A stretch of 6,463 nucleotides of DNA. It comes from Planctomycetaceae bacterium (GTDB lineage: Bacteria > Planctomycetota > Planctomycetia > Pirellulales > Thermoguttaceae). The notes under the pieces were generated by a model. It was not told where the DNA came from, did not search any database, and saw nothing but the letters and a program-made list of their open reading frames with translations. Positions 1 through 5,387 of the stretch are shown here, piece after piece. A program made the translations under genes and the position numbers. Numbering within the stretch: position 1 is the stretch's first letter; the number at the start of each line of letters is the position of its first letter. The stretch covers positions 1-6,463 of the forward strand of contig JAITBS010000553.1 in the NCBI GenBank assembly GCA_031283515.1. Direction: 5' to 3'.

Positions 1-11
1 GGATATTAAAA

Positions 12-998
12 ATGAGATGTTATTTTTTTCCGAAGGGGTTCACACTTGTCGAACTTTTGGTAGTGATTGCGATTATCGGAGCGTTAATTGCGTTACTGTT
101 ACCAGCCGTCCAAGCAGCAAGAGAAGCCGCAAGACGGATGCAGTGTGCCAACAACCTTCACCAATTAGGAATTGCGTTACATGGTTATCATGACATGCAT
201 AACGCAATGCCGCCGGAAGTGATTAATGTTCAAAATATGAGTCACCTTGTCCGACTCTTGCCGTTTATTGAACAAACGGGAATTGCTTCGGAAATTGACC
301 TGAGTCAATTTACGGGTCTTGATTCAAAAGGCGGACATGTTACTTGGGGGCATTTGTCACAAATTAAAGTACCCGTATTCTTGTGTCCCTCAAGTACACA
401 AATTAATAATATTGTACAAAGTACCGACTTATTCACGAATCATTACATTGCTAATGCAGGCGGTATGAAAGCCGAATCACTCAGCAATACTACGGAGACA
501 TTTAGTGCAACTACAACATTTGCCGGAAGTGATATTTCGAGCAAAGTTGCTACTGTCGGGATTTTTGGAACCAATGGTGTGATTTATATGGAAAGCGGAG
601 TTCCTCTGGCGAGTGTTACCGATGGAACTTCTAATACACTCGCTTGGTCGGAACTTTCATGGGTTGGATATGAAGGATATTACGCTTGGAATAGAGGTTC
701 TACTCCAGGTAGTCCTGGTCCGGCAATGGCATCAGCAAAAATGCACTTGGAAACTTGCACAATTAATTTATGGCGAAAAGATTTAGCAACAACAGTTGAT
801 TGTAAAATTGATGGAACTGATTATTCATGGGCAATTACAAAAAATGTCAATTACGGAGCATTCGGTTCTCATCATCCGAGTGGTATTAATATTGCATTAT
901 GTGATGCATCCGTACGATTACTTAGTCAAACCATTGATAGTAAAATCCGGTTGTTGCTTGCCTGCCGACATGACGGAGAACCCGTATCGTTACCGTAA
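12..998 (+). CDS. DUF1559 family prepilin-like protein A (H-X9-DG type, variant motif)
   Basis: This 328-residue protein starts with a type IV prepilin/pseudopilin signal. A short leader ends in Lys8-Gly9, followed by Phe10-Thr-Leu-Val-Glu14 and a hydrophobic helix to about residue 30. Cleavage is expected after Gly9, leaving mature Phe+1 and Glu+5. The helix runs into a PAVQAAREAARRMQC segment (31-45), then a globular domain with FLCPS (123-127) and VTDGTSNT (202-209), both typical of planctomycete DUF1559 proteins. The C-terminal signature is H288-X9-D298, but the expected Gly after Asp is Ala299. Members are inner-membrane-anchored, outward-facing and often present in many paralogues; their job is not established. 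The start at 12 puts the leader at normal length, and only 11 bases precede it, so promoter and upstream context are missing. It is a paralogue of the gene at 5388. Family assignment is firm; function is unknown. Confidence 0.95.
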   Translation: MRCYFFPKGFTLVELLVVIAIIGALIALLLPAVQAAREAARRMQCANNLHQLGIALHGYHDMHNAMPPEVINVQNMSHLVRLLPFIEQTGIASEIDLSQFTGLDSKGGHVTWGHLSQIKVPVFLCPSSTQINNIVQSTDLFTNHYIANAGGMKAESLSNTTETFSATTTFAGSDISSKVATVGIFGTNGVIYMESGVPLASVTDGTSNTLAWSELSWVGYEGYYAWNRGSTPGSPGPAMASAKMHLETCTINLWRKDLATTVDCKIDGTDYSWAITKNVNYGAFGSHHPSGINIALCDASVRLLSQTIDSKIRLLLACRHDGEPVSLP

Positions 999-1036
999 CT
1001 ATTCACTATTCACTACTAACTATCAACTATTAACTA
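999..1036 (+). repeat. Heptamer tandem repeat array 1 (CTATYMA type)
   Basis: The array begins on the first base after the upstream stop codon. Five 7-bp units start at 999, 1006, 1013, 1020 and 1027, followed by a partial CTA. Variants are CTATTCA (twice), CTACTAA, CTATCAA and CTATTAA; the first two bases (CT), the third (A) and the last (A) are invariant. The spacing is exactly 7 bp with no slips. The end of the array, CTATTAACTAAA (1027-1038), recurs exactly at 2013-2024 and 2053-2064. All units here have the same orientation, unlike the arrays downstream. Confidence 0.9.
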
Positions 1037-1041
1037 AATTT

Positions 1042-1123
1042 CGTTTTGTGAGGCGTAAGCGAGGGGTATCAACGCTTCGGGAACGTCAGTAATCGGGGCG
1101 TTTCGCTTACGCTTCACCAAACG
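1042..1123. repeat. 21-bp imperfect inverted repeat with CGTAAGCG core (potential hairpin)
   Basis: Left arm 1042-1062 and right arm 1103-1123 are reverse complements at 19 of 21 positions, and one of the two mismatches would be a G-U pair in RNA. The 40-bp spacer is 1063-1102. The inner part of each arm, GCGTAAGCGA and its complement, is perfect. There is no T-run after either arm, so it is not a standard intrinsic terminator on either strand. It lies 5 bp after heptamer array 1, and its CGTAAGCG (1054-1061) resembles the CGCAAGCG core at 1952-1959 and 5319-5326 (complement). It could act as an mRNA 3'-end structure for the upstream gene or be part of a repeat element. Confidence 0.8.
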
Positions 1124-1225
1124 GAAAGAAATTAATTATTGTGTCATAAAAACATGATTTTGTTATAAAAATGCGGATTATTACTCACTCCATTCATTCC
1201 CTTATTAAATTAAAACATTAAACCT
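1124..1225 (+). promoter_or_regulatory. AT-rich leader of the ABC operon with a candidate extended -10 promoter
   Basis: This AT-rich stretch before the ATPase gene has no ORF of note. TGTTATAAA at 1161-1169 matches an extended -10 box (TGnTATAAT) except for its last base. A weak -35-like TTGTGT lies at 1139-1144, 19 bp upstream of TATAAA. If used, transcription would begin near 1176, giving a leader of about 50 bases. An 11-bp near-direct repeat, TGTCATAAAAA (1142-1152) and TGTTATAAAAA (1161-1171), overlaps the candidate and could be a binding site or simply low-complexity sequence. No purine-rich ribosome binding site lies before the ATG at 1226. The promoter call is inferred from motifs alone; planctomycete promoters are poorly defined. 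Confidence 0.3.
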
Positions 1226-1924
1226 ATGAACCAGCAAACCGCAACTCCCGAATCCGATTGGACCGTCGAAACGGTGAATCTGACCAAAATTTACCACACC
1301 GGACGTACCAATGTCAACGCCTTGACCGATGTCTCCATCCATGTGAAAGGCGGCGAATTTTTAACCGTGATGGGAACTTCCGGCTCCGGCAAAAGTACCC
1401 TGCTCCACCTCTTGGCAGGACTCACCGAACCCACCGCCGGAATAATCCGCATCAACGGCATCAATATCGCCGAATTAAATGACGCCGCCCGAACAAAATT
1501 TCGTTGTAAAAATATCGGCGTCATCTTTCAAGCGTTCAATCTGATCCCAACATTGACCGCCGAAGAAAATATTAAACTTCCTTCCTTGATCGAAGGCAGA
1601 AAAATAGCCGCTTCGGAACTCGAAGGACTCATGAAAACCCTAGAAATTTGGGAACGCCGTAAACATCGCCCTGATTCGCTTAGCGGCGGGGAACAACAAC
1701 GAGTTGCCATTGGACGGGCGTTGCTCATGGATCCTGCCGTGATTCTCGCCGACGAACCAACAGGTAACCTCGATTCCCTCAATAGTGAAAAACTCTGCAA
1801 ACTCCTTCGTGAACTTTGCGATAAAAATAAACGTACTATTATTCTTGTTACCCACGAAAAAGTCGTCGCCAACTACGGCGACCGCACAATCACAATAAAA
1901 GACGGAAGAATTAGAGAGAGTTAA
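1226..1924 (+). CDS. ABC transporter ATP-binding protein, LolD/MacB/YbbA type
   Basis: This 232-residue protein is a complete single-domain ABC ATPase of normal length for the subfamily that drives FtsX-like permeases. Visible motifs in order: Walker A GTSGSGKST (50-58), Q-loop Gln102 in VIFQAFNLIPTLTAEEN, signature LSGGEQQR (152-159), Walker B ILADE (173-177) with catalytic Glu177, D-loop NLDS (181-184) and H-loop His210. All catalytic residues are present, so it should be active. The FN-x-IPTLT-x-x-EN segment after the Q-loop is characteristic of the LolD/MacB/YbbA branch. It should act as a cytoplasmic dimer on the permease encoded 140 bp downstream. The ATG at 1226 gives a natural N-terminus, about a dozen residues before the first conserved strand. 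Its stop codon overlaps the first heptamer unit of the next repeat. The substrate cannot be inferred. Confidence 0.95.
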   Translation: MNQQTATPESDWTVETVNLTKIYHTGRTNVNALTDVSIHVKGGEFLTVMGTSGSGKSTLLHLLAGLTEPTAGIIRINGINIAELNDAARTKFRCKNIGVIFQAFNLIPTLTAEENIKLPSLIEGRKIAASELEGLMKTLEIWERRKHRPDSLSGGEQQRVAIGRALLMDPAVILADEPTGNLDSLNSEKLCKLLRELCDKNKRTIILVTHEKVVANYGDRTITIKDGRIRES

Positions 1925-2064
1925 TAGTTTATAGTGAATAGTGAATAGTGACGCAAGCGGTTGATTATCCGTTATTTGATACTTACTTTTACTATTTACT
2001 ATCCGCTATTAACTATTAACTAAACTACAAACTATTCACTATTAACTATAAACTATTAACTAAA
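1921..2064. repeat. Heptamer repeat element 2: inverted arrays filling the ATPase-permease gap
   Basis: The left part has four units in reverse orientation, starting at 1921, 1928, 1935 and 1942 (TTAATAG, TTTATAG and TGAATAG twice), and the first contains the ATPase stop codon. Next come a core GTGACGCAAGCGG (1948-1960) and a less ordered segment to about 1991. The right part has forward units at 1992, 1999, 2006 and 2013, a 5-bp CTAAA, units at 2025, 2032, 2039, 2046 and 2053, and a second CTAAA ending exactly before the permease ATG. Arms 1921-1950 and 2030-2059 are reverse complements at 28 of 30 positions, with a 79-bp loop. No room is left for a ribosome binding site, and no T-run follows. 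In RNA the hairpin would hold the ATPase stop codon and end 5 bases before the permease start. Confidence 0.88.
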
Positions 2065-5000
2065 ATGTTTTTGCTTATTAAACTTATATTTCGGGAGGCG
2101 TGGTATCATCGGGCACGGATATCGTTGGCGGTTGCGGCGACGATAGCGATGTCGTGTATGATTGTTTGGCTGATTGGCAGTATTGATTTAATGATGCTGC
2201 AGTTCGATCAGGACGGCGAAAATTATTTGGGACATTATCAAGTTGCCATGATTCCGCAACGTAATCCCAGTAACAGTAACACCAATAACCCGCCAACAAT
2301 TCAGCCCGCCACTCCACCAGCAATTCCATTACGATTATCGTTTCCCGAATCGGTTATCTCCGATCTTCGTGCCAATAATTTGGTGATGCGAGTGGATGCG
2401 GCACGCCAAATTCGTAATACAATGGCAAAAAAAACCGATGAACGAAGTGCGTTACGCCGGCAACGTGCCGGAACCGGAATTCCAATGCAAAGTCCGGCAA
2501 TTGTCGGTATTGATACAGTAGAATCGCCGTTTGAACTCGAAGAAGGTCGTTGGTTTGCCGATGATACCAAAACCGCCGAACCAATGATGGAAGGCGTGAT
2601 GGGAACTGCCGCCGCCGCCAGTTTGGGAATCTGGGGTGAAGAAGAAGAACCGGTTAAAGTCGGTGACAGTGTTGTTTGCCGTATTGATACCAATGAGTAC
2701 GAAATTAAGATTGTCGGACTTGTTGAACAAAAACTCTCCGGCAGCGGAATGGGAATGGGCGGAGTTACTCCGGCAGTCGGTGCCGTGTATGTCTCCATGA
2801 AAACCGCAGAAAAAATCAGTCCGTCACCGGAAAATGACTCCAAACGTAATGACTCCAAACGTATTGACTATGTTTATGTACGGCTTCGCGAAGGCGCAAA
2901 CATTAAACAGTTCAAAGAAACATGGAACGCCCAACTTCAAGCAGAAGGAATTTTTATGCGTTTCATGGATGCCGACGATATTCAGGAAGGTCTAAATCGT
3001 AACAGAAGAGGCAATGCCGGCGGAATGATGGGCGGTGCAGCGTCACTTAATTCGATTATTATCTTTTCAACTCTTGTTTCCATCTTGATTGTGTTCACAA
3101 CACTCAGTATGGGAATTAGTGAACGTACACGGGTGTTTGCGATGCTTCGAACAATCGGAATGCCGCGTTGGAAAATTGCGTTTCTTGTGTTTGGGGAAAG
3201 TGTGATACTTTGTCTTTTTGGTTGGGTTGGCGGTATGATTGCCGGTTGGTTTCTTTTACAATTAACCGTGTGGTTACAACCGGAAGCGTTTGGCGGCGGT
3301 AAAACAATTTCACTTGGTATGACTGCTGTTACAACCGCCGGAATTGCGGCATTGGTTGGTTCTTTGCTGGCGGCGATTTTTCCGGCATGGCGCGGCGCAC
3401 GTATCAATCCGTTGGAAGGAATGAATCGCGGTTACACCGCTTCTGTACGAAAAAATTGGTTTATCCTTCCGGGAATTATCGGCGCAGCACTCCTCACCTT
3501 GAATCCAGTAATTACCTATCACGAAGGAATCGCCAAAGGTGCCGAACTCCGTCAATTTTTGTACACTTATGTCGGTTTGCCGACTCAACTTGCCGGTTGT
3601 GTTCTTTTAGTTCCGGCAATGATCTTGCTGGTTGAATTTTTATTGACGCCGTTTGTTGCCCGATTATTTTGTGTACGCAAGGAACTTCTCGCCAATCAAT
3701 TGAGCAGTAATCTCTGGCGAACTTTTGGTACAACAATTGCCCTTTGTATTGGTTTGGGCGTTTATACATTCCTCGAAATATCAGGCTACTCAATGCTTGT
3801 TCCGTTTACTCATTCCAAAACATTGCCTAATACAATTGTTACAATTTTACCGGACGGACTTCCGTTTGAGGAAATTGAAACGGTACGGAATTTAGCGGGA
3901 GTTGATTCGGAGCGTTTTTTACCGATTGCATTGGAGCAACCCCGATTTTCGCAACGTCAATCGGAACGGTTTGCAACACACGGACTTCCGGCAATGCAAG
4001 CCGGAGCAGGTGCGGTAGTATTTGGGATTGATATTAACGAAACGTTTGAAAAACGGCCGGACGGAAGCCGACCGCTTGTTCAGGTTGATTTTCAGGAAGG
4101 AACATTAGCATCGGCTTTGGAAAAATTGAAAACCGGCGGGCGTTACTGTATTATTCCTGATTCGTTTGCTTTTCGTGCAGGATTACATGTTGGCGATAAA
4201 TTGGAACTGGTTGTTCCGGTTGATTTTCCGCGTGGAGGAGTTGCCGGCGGTAATTTTAACGGCGGTATGAACGTCGGTATGAACGTCGGACGTGATGGGC
4301 GCGGCGAAGGTCGTGAACGCGGTGATGCCGGAGTTACCGTAACAAACGAAGCAACACCGGAGCCGGAAGTTGCGGTATCCGGGCGTGAATTTGGTAACGC
4401 TCCGCCAGCCGGATTCGGCGGCGGCGGAATGGGCGGCAGACGTGGCGGACGCGGACGCGGCGGTTTCGGCGCAGGTAATGAAGAAATCGTTGAATATGAA
4501 GTTTGCGGAGTTGTCTCTATTCCCGGTTGGCTCTGGATGGCAAAAATTAGTGGTGTACGAAAACGCGGTTATCGATCTGGAGCGTTGCTTCTTTCTCCCT
4601 ATGAAACGGTGAAAAACGATTTCCGTTTGAAAGACGCCGCTTACTTTTGGTTTGATCGAACTCTCGACGCCAAAGGGAAATCAACTGTTTCCGATACCGA
4701 TTTGGAAGAATCGTTACAGAAATTAGTGGAGAGCAAAACACTGCAAACGGAACACCAAAATCAATCCTCTATTTCTGCAACAAACCGTCCGATGGTTAAA
4801 GTGAGTTCGCGTGAATATTTGACGGATCGGGTCAACAGTCGGGCGGATCAGGTGATTCAGGCGGCAGCCAAGATGCCGTTGATTCTGTTGGCGATTTCGT
4901 CGATTGGTATGATGGGAACGATTGCGGCGTCAGTGCGGACTCGGCGATTTGAGTTGGGCGTGTTGCGTAGTCTTGGTGTAACACGATTTGGTCTGGTTCG

Positions 5001-5262
5001 TTTAATTCTTGCCGAAGCTTTTTTGATTTCTCTTGCGGCGATTGTGATAAGTCTCGGTTTTGGAATTATTGGCGGTTGGTGTTTTATCGGTTTAATGCGT
5101 TACGTTTCCTTTTTCGGCGGATTTGTTTCTCCGTTAACGATTCCGGTTTACTGGCTTTCGATTGGTTTTATTGTTATGCTTGGACTTTGTTTTCTTGCCG
5201 CAGCAGGTCCCGCAGTAACTGCCGGATGTACTGAAACATCAAAACTATTACAAGAACGTTAA
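2065..5262 (+). CDS. FtsX/MacB-type ABC transporter permease, 10 TM segments, Gly/Arg-rich insert
   Basis: This 1065-residue permease has two FtsX-like halves, resembling the YbbP/LolC-type permeases but longer than the roughly 800 residues usual for YbbP. By eye: TM1 19-40; first extracytoplasmic MacB-like domain about 45-325, with an Asn/Pro-rich stretch 66-88; TM2 327-348; coupling region GISERTRVFAMLRTIGM (350-366); TM3 371-400; TM4 418-440; TM5 465-480; TM6 505-530; TM7 about 553-576; second extracytoplasmic domain about 580-930; TM8 937-956; a second coupling region RTRRFELGVLRSLGV (958-972); TM9 about 980-1010; TM10 about 1030-1052. Both outer domains carry the same module, VGDxxxx to YExxxxGxV: 199-220 in the first, 709-817 in the second. 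The second copy is split by a Gly/Arg-rich insert (723-804). It should pair with the ATPase at 1226. No MacA-like or lipoprotein partner is present. Start at 2065 is well supported by TM1; no Shine-Dalgarno precedes it. Confidence 0.93.
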   Translation: MFLLIKLIFREAWYHRARISLAVAATIAMSCMIVWLIGSIDLMMLQFDQDGENYLGHYQVAMIPQRNPSNSNTNNPPTIQPATPPAIPLRLSFPESVISDLRANNLVMRVDAARQIRNTMAKKTDERSALRRQRAGTGIPMQSPAIVGIDTVESPFELEEGRWFADDTKTAEPMMEGVMGTAAAASLGIWGEEEEPVKVGDSVVCRIDTNEYEIKIVGLVEQKLSGSGMGMGGVTPAVGAVYVSMKTAEKISPSPENDSKRNDSKRIDYVYVRLREGANIKQFKETWNAQLQAEGIFMRFMDADDIQEGLNRNRRGNAGGMMGGAASLNSIIIFSTLVSILIVFTTLSMGISERTRVFAMLRTIGMPRWKIAFLVFGESVILCLFGWVGGMIAGWFLLQLTVWLQPEAFGGGKTISLGMTAVTTAGIAALVGSLLAAIFPAWRGARINPLEGMNRGYTASVRKNWFILPGIIGAALLTLNPVITYHEGIAKGAELRQFLYTYVGLPTQLAGCVLLVPAMILLVEFLLTPFVARLFCVRKELLANQLSSNLWRTFGTTIALCIGLGVYTFLEISGYSMLVPFTHSKTLPNTIVTILPDGLPFEEIETVRNLAGVDSERFLPIALEQPRFSQRQSERFATHGLPAMQAGAGAVVFGIDINETFEKRPDGSRPLVQVDFQEGTLASALEKLKTGGRYCIIPDSFAFRAGLHVGDKLELVVPVDFPRGGVAGGNFNGGMNVGMNVGRDGRGEGRERGDAGVTVTNEATPEPEVAVSGREFGNAPPAGFGGGGMGGRRGGRGRGGFGAGNEEIVEYEVCGVVSIPGWLWMAKISGVRKRGYRSGALLLSPYETVKNDFRLKDAAYFWFDRTLDAKGKSTVSDTDLEESLQKLVESKTLQTEHQNQSSISATNRPMVKVSSREYLTDRVNSRADQVIQAAAKMPLILLAISSIGMMGTIAASVRTRRFELGVLRSLGVTRFGLVRLILAEAFLISLAAIVISLGFGIIGGWCFIGLMRYVSFFGGFVSPLTIPVYWLSIGFIVMLGLCFLAAAGPAVTAGCTETSKLLQER
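2833..2862 (+). repeat. 15-bp perfect tandem duplication in the permease gene
   Basis: AATGACTCCAAACGT occurs at 2833-2847 and again at 2848-2862 without a mismatch. It encodes NDSKR twice (residues 257-266) in the first extracytoplasmic domain, just before the strand IDYVYVRL. The length is a multiple of three, so the frame is kept. Identical synonymous codons suggest a recent in-frame duplication. Confidence 0.9.
4264..4287 (+). repeat. 12-bp perfect tandem duplication in the Gly-rich insert of the permease gene
   Basis: GGTATGAACGTC occurs at 4264-4275 and 4276-4287 with no mismatch, giving GMNV twice (residues 734-741). It lies within the low-complexity insert of the second extracytoplasmic domain and suggests that the insert grew by slippage. 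Confidence 0.85.
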
Positions 5263-5376
5263 TTTAGTTGATAGTTGATAGTTGATAGTGGAGAGTGGAT
5301 AGTGATATTTCTTTCATCCGCTTGCGACACTATCAACTATCAACTATCAACTACTAACACTATCAACTACTAACAC
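5263..5376. repeat. Heptamer repeat element 3: perfect 26-bp inverted repeat between permease and DUF1559 gene B
   Basis: Directly after the permease stop codon come three TTGATAG units (5268, 5275, 5282) and two variants, TGGAGAG (5289) and TGGATAG (5296). After a spacer, forward CTATCAA units start at 5330, 5337 and 5344, then CTACTAA (5351), and after a CA dinucleotide CTATCAA (5360) and CTACTAA (5367). Arms 5265-5290 and 5328-5353 are perfect reverse complements over 26 bp, with a 37-bp loop. The core CCGCTTGCGACAC (5318-5330) is the reverse complement, with one mismatch, of GTGACGCAAGCGG at 1948-1960. Over 30 bp (5314-5343 complement against 1935-1964), 24 positions match. This is therefore the same kind of element as the one at 1921-2064, inserted in the opposite orientation. 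No T-run follows the right arm, so it is not a classic terminator. Confidence 0.9.
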
Positions 5377-5387
5377 TTCAATTAATT

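Noticed and set aside
796..1092. A 98-codon + strand ORF overlapping the end of DUF1559 gene A and running into the gap
   Set aside because: It is out of frame with a clearly conserved protein, and its tail translates the heptamer array and hairpin. No recognisable domain or start context.
1042..1123. Intrinsic terminator after DUF1559 gene A
   Set aside because: The inverted repeat has a 40-bp loop and no T-run on either side. A structural role at the mRNA end remains possible, but the terminator label is not supported.
1921..2064. Insertion sequence remnant
   Set aside because: No transposase fragment and no clear target-site duplication were seen. The heptamer inverted repeats fit a small non-coding repeat better, so it is reported as a repeat only.
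2301..2858. A 185-codon minus-strand ORF inside the permease gene
   Set aside because: It lies wholly opposite a conserved permease domain. Its composition (rich in Ser, Pro, Thr, Ile) is what the complement of this coding sequence gives, and it has no recognisable domain.
2982..3407. A 141-codon minus-strand ORF opposite TM2-TM4 of the permease
   Set aside because: A shadow of the conserved FtsX region; no family features.
4370..4612. An 80-codon + strand ORF within the Gly/Arg-rich region
   Set aside because: It arises from the GC-rich low-complexity codons in another frame; the permease frame continues without a break through the region.
5263..5376. CRISPR array
   Set aside because: The 7-bp units are contiguous, with no spacers of uniform length, and they appear in both orientations; no cas genes are present.
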